Source of the DNA: Colwellia_A sp041890515
Lineage (GTDB): Bacteria; Pseudomonadota; Gammaproteobacteria; Enterobacterales; Alteromonadaceae
Assembly (NCBI GenBank): GCA_041890515.1
Contig: JASDWX010000122.1
Coordinates: 48,729 to 112,728, forward strand
Direction of reading: 5' to 3'
Length of the DNA stretch: 64,000 nucleotides
The translations under genes were made by a program, and so were the position numbers. Below the pieces are notes generated by a model. That model worked only from the letters and a program-made list of their open reading frames with translations. It had not been told where the DNA came from and did no database searches. Positions 18,233-26,914 of this stretch are shown here, piece by piece (position 1 is the first letter of the stretch; each line of letters begins with the position of its first letter).

Positions 18233-19582
18233 CTAAAGTGCAACTTTCAAGGTGATATATACCATAACCATCAAGCCCCAACCTATCCCAATAGCCTGAA
18301 AAATTCTTGTAGTATTAAACTTATCTTCAAAGGCTGGCACTGACTTGATGATCCGATAATGCGACGCCATATTCATGCCGAGAAAAACAAACAATAAAAG
18401 TGTATATGATCGGCTTAAAAAAAATGCCGTAATTAAAAAACCCACCAAACTAAAAAATAACGCCGATGCTAATGCAAGCTCTTGCTTAAATAATTGCATA
18501 GCGTCTTCAGAGTCTTCAGTATCATTTACTGTTAATATTTTTTTGTAGCTGTCTAACAAGTTCGTCTTATTTTTAACAACATAATACCCTGCTATCACCG
18601 TTAAAAATAAAGCGCCGGCCCATAAACAATAACCTAAAAAACCTAACTCGCTAGAGATCAATACATATGAGTTATGGGCAGTTCTACTATGCCATTCAAC
18701 GAAGTTGCCCATACCGACGCCAAAAACAGGGTGGGAAAGCAACATGTGAATCCCTTCATACCAAGCATCTAGTCGCCCAGAAGCTGAGGCATCATCACTA
18801 GAAACGCCCCCCCTTGCCGCTATTAATGTCGCCAGAGCAGGTCCAACCGCTACACAAAAAAGGATTAGCTTGGTACCGCCTTTAGTAATGAGTAAATACA
18901 ATGCTATTAATGCTACAGCACCAAGCATAGTCCCTCTAGAGTCAGTGAGGTATATGCCATAAATTAGGGCGGTAAAAGCACAAGCGCTCATTAATTTCCC
19001 TAGCTTTTTTGACTGGGTAAAAAAATAACCGACTAAAGGTAAGTTCATGACCAAAAACATGCCAATATCGTTAGGATCTTTAAAGAACCCAAGGTAAGCA
19101 ATTCTGCCATCACCAACAGAATATGTACCTGTCCAACCTAAACCGTTAACACTATTGCGCTGCACATGCCCATTATGCACCATAAATAACGTTGCAATAA
19201 TACATACCAGCATAATAATATGATGTCGTTTTATCGTACTAAGCAATGAGCTATATAAAAAAAGCGGGATCACCGAGCTAACGATAAATAATTCTGATTG
19301 AGTGACCCCTTTCATGCCATAGCCATTCAACACCGCTGAAATAATAATCACCGGCAGTAGCAAAAATAACATAACGTGCTGTGAACTTAACTTTAAAGGT
19401 CTTTGAGACATAAAAGCAAAAATCAGTGTAATAATGGCAAGAACTTTAATTAACACCCAATTTTGCGAGGTGTCAAATGCCTCATGTAACCGAATAAAAA
19501 TAGCGGCTGTATATAAAAACAAAAAGAAAAAAGCTATTGATGAGTTATTTTCTTTTGCTACTATTTTTACTTTCTTGTTCAT
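18233..19582 (-). CDS. O-antigen ligase/polymerase (Wzy-like) membrane protein
   Basis: The protein has 449 residues and about 11-12 membrane helices. It has the large periplasmic loop pattern of the Wzy_C/O-antigen ligase family: TDSRGTMLGAVALIALY, then SGRLDAWYEGIHMLLSHP, FGVGMGNF and the conserved AHNSYVLISSELGFLGY. In this locus it is the only candidate for polymerising flipped repeat units at the periplasmic face. Ligation of glycan to another acceptor cannot be excluded, because the family contains both activities and XrtA loci often carry a related ligase. It is convergent with the plus-strand block and opens the distal part of the minus-strand block, 53 nt after the neighbouring glycosyltransferase. 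Confidence 0.85.
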   Translation of the reverse strand: MNKKVKIVAKENNSSIAFFFLFLYTAAIFIRLHEAFDTSQNWVLIKVLAIITLIFAFMSQRPLKLSSQHVMLFLLLPVIIISAVLNGYGMKGVTQSELFIVSSVIPLFLYSSLLSTIKRHHIIMLVCIIATLFMVHNGHVQRNSVNGLGWTGTYSVGDGRIAYLGFFKDPNDIGMFLVMNLPLVGYFFTQSKKLGKLMSACAFTALIYGIYLTDSRGTMLGAVALIALYLLITKGGTKLILFCVAVGPALATLIAARGGVSSDDASASGRLDAWYEGIHMLLSHPVFGVGMGNFVEWHSRTAHNSYVLISSELGFLGYCLWAGALFLTVIAGYYVVKNKTNLLDSYKKILTVNDTEDSEDAMQLFKQELALASALFFSLVGFLITAFFLSRSYTLLLFVFLGMNMASHYRIIKSVPAFEDKFNTTRIFQAIGIGWGLMVMVYITLKVAL

Positions 19583-19635
19583 TTTAACACCACTAACATT
19601 ACCGTACGCCTACGTAAATAAATTCACACTTCGCT

Positions 19636-20667
19636 CTAGTGAGCATATTCTTCAAGATACTTTTTAGTGCAGCGTTCTATTGCAAACTGAGACTCGAATA
19701 ATGCAATGCTATGTTGACTAAATTTCTGATACAACGTTTTATCTTGTATCAGCAACGTCAGCAATTCTGCTAATTTTTCAACGTCGCCATACTCAAATAA
19801 CAATCCATTTATATCATTTTTAATTAGCTCAGGGTTACCACCAACGTTACTTGCTATTGTTGGTGTGCCACTTGCCAATGCTTCAATAATAGCTAGCGAC
19901 AGCCCTTCTGTTTCAGACGCTATAACTAAACAGTCTGTATTTTCATATATTTTATTTCTATCGGTAACAAAGCCCATAAAGTTCACTTCTACATTTGGAA
20001 TGATCTTTTTAGCAAGTGCTTTATTTTTTTCAAGTAACTCACCTGTACCATAAAAAAAGAGCTGAACATTATTTTTAATTTTATCAGGTAATAGCGCTAT
20101 TGCTTGAATAATATGGTGCTGCGCTTTGAGCGGTACAAATCGTCCTACGTGGGCAATACGAAATTTTTTACTTTCTGATTTAGTCGTTATCATTGGCAAT
20201 ACGCCATTAAGCACGGTACATGACTTTTTTGCAAACGCAGGGTAGATGGTTAAATAGTTCTGTCTTGCTTTTTCAGCCACAAAAATCATTTTGTGCAAAC
20301 GAAATTTAGCTAAAAGATAGATTAAACGCCATTTAAATGATGTATGTACGCGCTCATTATGTCGGGTATAAACAACTTTAATTGGTAAAAACAATGAGGC
20401 TAATAAAATGCGCAGTAAACTATAACTACTATGTACATGTACAATGTCAAATAATGACAAGTACGACTTTAGCTGACATATCCCTGTGCCATGTAGCAGA
20501 CCTACTCCAAAGCGTTTCACTTCATTTTCAAGTGGTTCACCTTGTTTTCCCATTGACAATACACTTGTATAAAAACCATGTTGTTCTTTTTGCTCCGTAG
20601 CAAGGTCAATAACAAAACGTTCAGCTCCACCAACATTTAAACTACTTACTACATGTAATACTTTCAT
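19636..20667 (-). CDS. Glycosyltransferase family 4
   Basis: This is a 343-residue GT-B protein. The N-terminal domain begins KVLHVVSSLNVGGAERFV, with the GGAE/R acceptor-loop signature. The C-terminal domain has RIAHVGRFVPLKAQHH, FYGTGELLEKN and the nucleotide-sugar site ASETEGLSLAIIEALASG, where the E-x7-E pair is intact. It is expected to add one residue of the repeat unit using an NDP-sugar in the cytoplasm. It ends 53 nt before the Wzy-like gene. No obvious ribosome binding site precedes its ATG. The 146 nt upstream of it hold no recognised gene or terminator. Confidence 0.9.
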   Translation of the reverse strand: MKVLHVVSSLNVGGAERFVIDLATEQKEQHGFYTSVLSMGKQGEPLENEVKRFGVGLLHGTGICQLKSYLSLFDIVHVHSSYSLLRILLASLFLPIKVVYTRHNERVHTSFKWRLIYLLAKFRLHKMIFVAEKARQNYLTIYPAFAKKSCTVLNGVLPMITTKSESKKFRIAHVGRFVPLKAQHHIIQAIALLPDKIKNNVQLFFYGTGELLEKNKALAKKIIPNVEVNFMGFVTDRNKIYENTDCLVIASETEGLSLAIIEALASGTPTIASNVGGNPELIKNDINGLLFEYGDVEKLAELLTLLIQDKTLYQKFSQHSIALFESQFAIERCTKKYLEEYAH

Positions 20668-20813
20668 TGCAAAACACTCTATTGTCTTCGTTAATTTACC
20701 CTAAATGGAAGAAAAACTCGTGACGTATATACTATGCCTTTCATTTAATAAATTATATTAAAATACGGTGCCCATTTTGATACCAGTTGATCTATTTATT
20801 ATACAAATTGCTA

Positions 20814-21923
20814 TTACACAGATATTTTTAATGTTCGATTTAACTTGATTTTTACTTTTTTAGTTAATTGTTTCAAACACATTAAATAGTGATGTTTTTT
20901 CGTAAATAATGCAATATTCACCACAATAATATCGTTCGTGATATATCGTGCCTTATAAGAATTTGTTGCTCCTTGCATTAAGTCATAAAACATTAAGTTT
21001 TTTTCTCTGGCAATATCAATCGCTACAACGTGCATAGCAACCCCAGCTGACGATAGGTTACTTTCGTGATTAACTGCACTTTGATAATAATAAAGCGTGT
21101 TTCCGTCGATTATACCGTAAAAAAGTGCTGAGACCTCATTCTCACTTTCAAGCTTAAAAGCGACGAGCTTATTCTTTTTTAACATTCGATCCATAAACAG
21201 CCGATGGAAGGCTACAAAGTCTGGCTGTTCAAATGCACCAATTTCACCTCGTTTTCGCCAAGTACTATTGTGCTCTTTGATAAGTTGAGGATAAAAATCA
21301 TTTAATGCAACGTTATCATTAATAGTAACAATATGGCATTGTGTGTTAGCAATGAACTTTTTCGCATGCCTTTTTATATTATTACTTTTAAATGAGGATA
21401 TTTGTGTCGTTATATCCTTTTTGATAGGAATAATATAACGTTTACTTGAGTTTTTTATTGTTTTTATCCAATCATGCTTATTCAGTGATTCTAACCATTG
21501 ATAAGCTTTTGATATGCTTAAAATATTACTAAAAACAATCGCAGAGATATGCTTTTCAGCTAATATTTTATTGGTAAATTGCATTAATATTCTTTTTTCG
21601 AATTCACTATTGAGTAGAAAATCTTGAAACTCACTACAAATTTCTGACTTTGTTGGTTCTCCTGTTGCAATAAAGCGCAACTCATCCCCTGCTAGAGTTG
21701 ATTTAAGATAACAAGGTATAATCCCAATAACTTCTTTTTTGTCATACCAGATATGAATATAAAGCTGATCTTTATCACGCCAGAATACGTCAATCCATGT
21801 ATTACACCAGTCCCAACTGTTACAAGCAGTATTGTCAGCTTGTTGTTGCCGAAATACTTCCCAAGTGCGCGAAAAACCTTTGAACTCTTGATAAGTAGTA
21901 AGTATAGATAATTCAATTGCCAT
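20814..21923 (-). CDS. GNAT-superfamily acyltransferase, FemAB/CelD-like
   Basis: The protein has 369 residues and matches the pattern of the BcsL/CelD-type GNAT proteins common in cellulose and XrtA polysaccharide loci. The N-terminal half has NSWDWCNTWIDVFW and IWYDKKEVIGIIPCYL. The C-terminal GNAT core has STWRKRGEIGAF, LFYGIIDGNTLYYYQSA and the late FYDLMQGATNSYKARY. Such proteins are thought to transfer acyl or aminoacyl groups to cell-surface glycans or their precursors. A role in N-acylation of an amino sugar is plausible but inferred. It is distinct from the two membrane acyltransferases and probably acts in the cytoplasm. A gap of 63 nt separates it from the upstream deacetylase gene, which may belong to the same transcript. 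Confidence 0.8.
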   Translation of the reverse strand: MAIELSILTTYQEFKGFSRTWEVFRQQQADNTACNSWDWCNTWIDVFWRDKDQLYIHIWYDKKEVIGIIPCYLKSTLAGDELRFIATGEPTKSEICSEFQDFLLNSEFEKRILMQFTNKILAEKHISAIVFSNILSISKAYQWLESLNKHDWIKTIKNSSKRYIIPIKKDITTQISSFKSNNIKRHAKKFIANTQCHIVTINDNVALNDFYPQLIKEHNSTWRKRGEIGAFEQPDFVAFHRLFMDRMLKKNKLVAFKLESENEVSALFYGIIDGNTLYYYQSAVNHESNLSSAGVAMHVVAIDIAREKNLMFYDLMQGATNSYKARYITNDIIVVNIALFTKKHHYLMCLKQLTKKVKIKLNRTLKISV

Positions 21924-21986
21924 ATTTAAGCGATTAATTCCTTATTTCAATTATTATGCTTTGATAATAATTGTTAGCGATTAGCT

Positions 21987-22991
21987 CTAAATAAAACAAC
22001 ATTCATATTTTAAGTATTCAACGTCATTAGTTGCGACACAAAAACGATTAATATCAAGTGCATTATCTATACTTCGATGAAAACCTGGCTCATTATTAAA
22101 AGCAATTTTATAACCTGCAGCCAAAGTAAATTCAATAGTTTTTTCGTTGTAACAATAATATCGCCCAACGGGATAAGCTATCGAATTTATTTTACAATTC
22201 AGTCTTTGTTCTAGGAGCAACTTTGAGTCAACTATTTCTTTTTCATGCTGCTCAATACCTATTTGTGACAGAATGGGATGTGTTAAGGTGTGTGAACCAA
22301 CTTCCATTCCCTGTATTAATAGCTCATTAGCTTGTTGCCAGTTCATAAACAATTGATGTTCTTCAGCTAAAAGTGTCTGATGGGCTAATGGGAATTTCAT
22401 TCGGATATTTTCAAGCGCATCAAAGACGGAAAAGTACTTTGTTTGTTTAATTTCCGACATGATACTTCTGATAATGTTATCAATATTTTCTTTAACTAAA
22501 GTATATGTAGAATTACTTTTTGGGAGTTGATATTCGTTTCCTACTGACTTCCTTAATAGGTAAGCAATTTCGTCCCACCAAGTTATTTTATTAGAATCTA
22601 AAAAATCAGTTGTCAAATAAAACACCGCAGTAACTTGATGTTTCTTAAGGATAGGTAGAGCGATCGTAAAATTGTCCAAATAACCATCATCAAAAGTAAT
22701 AACTGCAAAGCGGTCATTTACTTTTTCATTGCGCTTAATTAACTTGGCTAGCTCAATTGTATTAATAATTTTAAAATGCTGCTTTAGCACGATTATTTGT
22801 TGTTCGAAGGCTTGTTCTGTACATGAAAAAATGGCTCGATCAAAAGGCGACTTATCTTTATCGCCGATCCTATGATAATTAAAAGCATATACACCGTTAG
22901 GTAACTTATTCCAAAAGTAGTTAATACCTCCCGTTAGTGTGAGTAACTTGCTAAGTCCTTGGCGAAGTTGAAAAGACAACATATATGGCAC
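21987..22991 (-). CDS. Polysaccharide deacetylase (NodB/CE4 family)
   Basis: The protein has 334 residues with the NodB homology domain. Motif 1 is TFDDG at 99-103 and motif 2 is the metal-binding SHTLTH. AYPVGRYYCYNEKTIE supplies the later substrate-site motif. The family removes N- or O-acetyl groups from sugars with a divalent metal. There is no signal peptide, so deacetylation of a lipid-linked or nucleotide-linked intermediate in the cytoplasm is as likely as action on the polymer. The start given is GTG, whose G overlaps the TAG stop of the upstream gene (TAGTG), implying translational coupling. An in-frame ATG three codons later is an alternative start. Confidence 0.88.
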   Translation of the reverse strand: MPYMLSFQLRQGLSKLLTLTGGINYFWNKLPNGVYAFNYHRIGDKDKSPFDRAIFSCTEQAFEQQIIVLKQHFKIINTIELAKLIKRNEKVNDRFAVITFDDGYLDNFTIALPILKKHQVTAVFYLTTDFLDSNKITWWDEIAYLLRKSVGNEYQLPKSNSTYTLVKENIDNIIRSIMSEIKQTKYFSVFDALENIRMKFPLAHQTLLAEEHQLFMNWQQANELLIQGMEVGSHTLTHPILSQIGIEQHEKEIVDSKLLLEQRLNCKINSIAYPVGRYYCYNEKTIEFTLAAGYKIAFNNEPGFHRSIDNALDINRFCVATNDVEYLKYECCFI

Positions 22992-24148
22992 TACAACGTT
23001 TTAAACGGTGGTTTAGGTAAGATAAAATCACGGTAATCATTTGGGTTTCCGGCTTTATTATCTTCTGCGGCTTTAACAATGTTGTACATTTCACGGGCAG
23101 ATACATAATGTAAGATATAATTTTCTTGATCGTTGTACTTAGTTTCTAAATAGCTATGCATGTCGTGTCTTGCTTGACCCAATAGAGTATCCATGTCAGC
23201 TTCCTGCGTACCATGGGTATGAACTTTTATAAATATCCATTCTGGACGCCCTCTAACATGTATGTGTGATTTTATCCATTGGTCTACACGTGACTTAAGT
23301 GGCGGCATAGTTTTACGTACATCTGAGTTTTCAATTCTGGGTAATCCCTTAGGAGTACGCCATTTTAAAGTGACGCCTAAAGGTCCTTGAATAAGCATTA
23401 AATCGCCTGATTCTTCTCTACCCACTTCAACATCAACTCCATTATCATGGGCCTTACAACCACCAGGCTTACCTGTAGCGTAGTAAATAGAATTTACTTT
23501 AGACGTTTGTGCGGGGCTAGGTGCTGACGGTAAAGTCATATCTACATAACAACCAGTTGCTTTTAATAAAGGTAATTCGTTATCAATACCACACATATAG
23601 CCATTAGGTAATGAATTATCTAATGCCCAGTTTCCATGGATAAAGGCATACATTATTTGACCTGTTTCTGGATGAACAGGTAATGCCCCATGTTCAGTAT
23701 GTAAAGTTTTTGCGAAATTGGTCATCACTTTAGAAAAGTTTTCAGCGGTGTCATTATCGTGGTGTAGATGAATTTCAATTTCACCGAAGCCGCGATAGCA
23801 CATATCTGATAGCTTAGCTAAATGCTCATGGCGATATTCTTCTTCAGGGTAGAAAAAACAATGTTTTGGATGGTGCCCATCGGCATCTTTATGTTGCTGC
23901 GCCATTAACGGATAATCTTTACACCAACGGTCAACACGTGCACGTTCTATTTCAATATCATCATTCCGCCACTGAGGCTCAAAGTGATCAACAAAGCAAA
24001 ACATTACATGAATTGGGCCATCAACTTTAGGCTTGTTGAAGAGTTGTTTAATGTATGGAAAAAACCACATTTCCATATTTTTAAGCTTAAGTACTTTCCA
24101 AAAAGCGGCTAATAAAGCAAAAGCTGATATCAATAAAAACAAAATCAT
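22991..24148 (-). CDS. Unassigned exopolysaccharide-locus protein with a putative metal site
   Basis: I do not recognise a named family. The 385-residue protein begins with one hydrophobic helix (ILFLLISAFALLAAFW), so it is probably anchored in the inner membrane. The soluble part has closely spaced Asp/His clusters that look like metal ligands: CFVDHFEP (residues 51-58), EIEIHLHHDND (123-133), FIHGNWALDN (169-178) and KVHTHGTQEADM. The order Asp-His, then HxHH, then HGxW recalls the NodB deacetylase barrel but lacks TFDDG, so a divergent carbohydrate-esterase-like hydrolase is my inference. It sits directly between a family 2 glycosyltransferase and a real NodB deacetylase, overlapping both by one base. 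That implies tight co-expression and a shared substrate. Confidence 0.6.
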   Translation of the reverse strand: MILFLLISAFALLAAFWKVLKLKNMEMWFFPYIKQLFNKPKVDGPIHVMFCFVDHFEPQWRNDDIEIERARVDRWCKDYPLMAQQHKDADGHHPKHCFFYPEEEYRHEHLAKLSDMCYRGFGEIEIHLHHDNDTAENFSKVMTNFAKTLHTEHGALPVHPETGQIMYAFIHGNWALDNSLPNGYMCGIDNELPLLKATGCYVDMTLPSAPSPAQTSKVNSIYYATGKPGGCKAHDNGVDVEVGREESGDLMLIQGPLGVTLKWRTPKGLPRIENSDVRKTMPPLKSRVDQWIKSHIHVRGRPEWIFIKVHTHGTQEADMDTLLGQARHDMHSYLETKYNDQENYILHYVSAREMYNIVKAAEDNKAGNPNDYRDFILPKPPFKTL

Positions 24149-25290
24149 TACTTAGTATCTCCTGTGCGAGCTGTACGTTTCCAGCCACCATTTTTATGGC
24201 CTTTACAGAAACGGATAAATCCTTGTCCTAATGCAACATTCATTGAAACAAAAAAACTAATAATGGCAACAATACCATTCACTTTTTGATTTTTATTCAT
24301 ACGTTTCTGCCCTTGCCATGCTGTTGCATAAAAAAGTATTTGAATAATAAATAAGTACAAATAGATAATGTTTTCTATCAAAAATGCATTACTGATAAAA
24401 ACAATTAACATAAAGTGAGGAGCAAACCAGCGCAATACTTTATGCGACCAATAACACCAACTTAATAGACCTTTAGTGGGTGATAATGCCCATAGATTAG
24501 CAAAAAAGGCTTTGTAATTACCAATACCAATTCGAATACGTCTACCCACTTCATCGCCTAATGATGGGGCAACCTCTTCTTTAGCTATCGCTGTGTCGTT
24601 ATATACAACGTCATAACCTTGCTTTTTTACGTTCATGACAATACAAAAATCGTCAACAATGGTATCGGTTGATAATGGTAGATACAATGCTCTTTTAAGG
24701 GCATAAATAGCGCCGTTGGCCCCTAATAAACTACCGAGTTCAGATTCACATTTTTTCAAAAATTGTTCGTAACGCCAGTACATTCCGTCAAGATTTTGAT
24801 TGCAATCTTCTGTTTCTAAAATAAGCTCCCCAGATACAGCACCAACATTACCACTAAAACTCTCAACGAGAATAGTTACTGCATCTACATTAAAATCAGT
24901 GTTTGCGTCGGTGAATACTAAAATATCGGCACTAGATTTAGCGACTAAGTCATTGAGTACTGAAATTTTACCTCGATTAACTTCAAAGTTATAAGCTCGT
25001 ACTTTTTCATCAGAAAATGCTTCGATTATCATGCCTGTTTTGTCTTGACTGCCGTCAGAAGCAACAAGTATTTGAAAATTTCCTTGGTAATTTTGGGCAA
25101 GTGCATTTTCTATTCGTTCTTTAATGCATGACTCTTCGTTATATGCCGCGATAATAATGTCAACACTTGGCCATTGCTCAGGTGTTGTTAACTTAAGCGT
25201 TTTAGGTACAACGGTAAAATGTAAAATAAGCGGATAAATAAGGTATGAATACACTAATAAAAATAATGCTATCCAAAATAACATCAACAT
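24148..25290 (-). CDS. Membrane-bound family 2 glycosyltransferase
   Basis: The protein has 380 residues. An N-terminal helix (LFWIALFLLVYSYLIYP) precedes a GT-A domain with VDIIIAAYNEE, LVASDGSQDKTG and the metal-binding FTDANTDF. TIVDDFCIVMNVKKQGYD and GRRIRIGIGNY stand in for the ED and Q/RxxRW-like motifs of processive enzymes. Two or three C-terminal helices follow (FAPHFMLIVFISNAFLIENIIYLYLF). This layout resembles synthase-like GT2 enzymes that act at the membrane. It would extend the repeat unit, or possibly work with the two deacetylase-like proteins encoded immediately downstream. It shares one base with the next gene (TAATG-type overlap). Confidence 0.87.
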   Translation of the reverse strand: MLMLFWIALFLLVYSYLIYPLILHFTVVPKTLKLTTPEQWPSVDIIIAAYNEESCIKERIENALAQNYQGNFQILVASDGSQDKTGMIIEAFSDEKVRAYNFEVNRGKISVLNDLVAKSSADILVFTDANTDFNVDAVTILVESFSGNVGAVSGELILETEDCNQNLDGMYWRYEQFLKKCESELGSLLGANGAIYALKRALYLPLSTDTIVDDFCIVMNVKKQGYDVVYNDTAIAKEEVAPSLGDEVGRRIRIGIGNYKAFFANLWALSPTKGLLSWCYWSHKVLRWFAPHFMLIVFISNAFLIENIIYLYLFIIQILFYATAWQGQKRMNKNQKVNGIVAIISFFVSMNVALGQGFIRFCKGHKNGGWKRTARTGDTK

Positions 25291-25292
25291 GA

Positions 25293-25802
25293 TTAATTGC
25301 CTTTATTAATAATTTTTGCAGGAATACCTACAGCGGTTACATTACTGGGTAAGTCTTTAACAACGACTGCATTTGCACCAATTTTCACATTGTCTCCAAT
25401 GGTAATACCACCAATAATTTTCGCTCCAGCACCAATAAAAATATTGTCACCCAAACAAGGGGCTTGGCCTTTTTCATCACCAATAACCACTCCGCTCTCA
25501 ATCACTATATTCTTGCCGCCACTCACTTTTGAATTTATAACGACACCAACCGGATGCATGATCACAAAACCTTGACCAAACTTAGCACCTGCACCGATCA
25601 CACAACCGTTTATAACACGATTAAGCCAGAGAGAGATAAGTGCGAAAGGAGCTAACTTATACTTTATTAACCAGCTAGTTAGCCGATATAAAACATTCGC
25701 AGAAGTACCATCACTAACTAATGTTCTCAGTATAGAGACTTGATAACCTTCATCAGCAAGAACCTGTTGTTTTTGCTTAATATCACTTTTCAGATACTTC
25801 AC
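25293..25802 (-). CDS. Hexapeptide-repeat acetyltransferase (serine acetyltransferase-like)
   Basis: The product has 169 residues. The C-terminal two thirds form a left-handed beta-helix of hexapeptide repeats (IGAGAKFGQGFVIMHP, VVIGDEKGQAP, IFIGAGAKIIGG, VKIGANAVVV), ending in NVTAVGIPAKII, as in the CysE/NodL/LacA superfamily. The N-terminal helical region is shorter than in true CysE. In this setting O- or N-acetylation of a sugar precursor with acetyl-CoA is more likely than serine metabolism. The start is GTG and overlaps the TAG of the upstream glycosyltransferase gene, so translation is probably coupled. It ends 2 nt before the GT2 gene. Confidence 0.85.
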   Translation of the reverse strand: MKYLKSDIKQKQQVLADEGYQVSILRTLVSDGTSANVLYRLTSWLIKYKLAPFALISLWLNRVINGCVIGAGAKFGQGFVIMHPVGVVINSKVSGGKNIVIESGVVIGDEKGQAPCLGDNIFIGAGAKIIGGITIGDNVKIGANAVVVKDLPSNVTAVGIPAKIINKGN

Positions 25803-26914
25803 TATTCACCTATTTCATTTAAAACATGCTGAACATTTTTTTGCCAATCAAATCGTTTCGCATGCTGAAGAATAACCTCAGCAGACCATATTATATTCAA
25901 CGACTCTTGCATTGCAGCGGCTAATTGCACTTCATTTTCAGCATCAACTAATAGGCCAACATCATTGTTAACCACTTCAGGAATACCACCCACTCGCGTT
26001 GAAATAACGGGTGTTCCGCTGGCAAAAGATTCCAATAGTACGTTAGGAACACCTTCGCGATAACTTGGTAAAACCAGAATATTCGCTTGTCGAATATATT
26101 CGGCAACTTTAGGTAAAGGCACCGAACCATGTAAACGAACACGGTTAGTTAAACCCTGTTGATGAATTTTTTCAGCCAATGTTTTTTTCATTGGACCTTC
26201 ACCAACGATGTCTAATTCTGCCTCTGGAAATTTTTGTTTAGTTTGAACAAAGGCGGCAAGAAGTTCGTTACACCCTTTAGTCGCAATTAAACTACCAACA
26301 AAAACAAAATGCTGTTTGTGCAACTTTTGCTTTAAAGGGTAAAACACCTTGGGATTAACACCATTATAATTAACAGATAACTTTTGTTTATTGATCCCTT
26401 TACTCTCTAAAACATTCGCTAATGCTTCACTTGCACAAAACACTGTTTTAGCTTTATTAAGCCAGGTTTTCATTAAACGACTGCGCGCAGAAAACTGAGT
26501 ATTTTCATTAACGTCAGTGCCATGAACTTTAACAAAAAAGGGTAATTTAAGGAATTTATTAAGCATAGCAACTGCAACTGCATCAGGAAATCCCCACGAA
26601 GCGAGAACTGCAGAGAACTGTTGTTTTTTGATCCAAGGTAAAAAGAACAATAATGAAAAGCATTGAAAAGCGGGCACCAAGCGTCTGCCAAACTTAGGAA
26701 TATAGAAATATGGACAATATTTTATTTTGGGTGATGATTGGCATTCACTTCGATGATTTAACCATTCTTTCCAAGGTAATAAAACAATAACTTTAACAGG
26801 CAAAGTATCACTAAGAAGTTCAAATTGTTGTTTATTAAAACTCGCTCTGTTAGGTCCCCACGGAACCGGATAGAGGTTAGTAATAACCAACAATGATTTA
26901 TGCTTGTCTGGCAT
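25802..26914 (-). CDS. Glycosyltransferase family 4
   Basis: This is a 370-residue GT-B enzyme. The N-terminal lobe has LLVITNLYPVPWGPNRASFN, where the PxxxxxR loop replaces GG. The middle has FFVKVHGTDVNE. The C-terminal lobe has FVFVGSLIATKGCNELL, DIVGEGPMKKTL and the donor site LPSYREGVPNVLLESFASGTP, with both conserved acidic residues present. It is expected to add one sugar to the growing lipid-linked unit. It starts immediately after the stop of the neighbouring Daro_2409-like glycosyltransferase gene and overlaps the next gene, so it is embedded in one operon. Confidence 0.9.
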   Translation of the reverse strand: MPDKHKSLLVITNLYPVPWGPNRASFNKQQFELLSDTLPVKVIVLLPWKEWLNHRSECQSSPKIKYCPYFYIPKFGRRLVPAFQCFSLLFFLPWIKKQQFSAVLASWGFPDAVAVAMLNKFLKLPFFVKVHGTDVNENTQFSARSRLMKTWLNKAKTVFCASEALANVLESKGINKQKLSVNYNGVNPKVFYPLKQKLHKQHFVFVGSLIATKGCNELLAAFVQTKQKFPEAELDIVGEGPMKKTLAEKIHQQGLTNRVRLHGSVPLPKVAEYIRQANILVLPSYREGVPNVLLESFASGTPVISTRVGGIPEVVNNDVGLLVDAENEVQLAAAMQESLNIIWSAEVILQHAKRFDWQKNVQHVLNEIGE

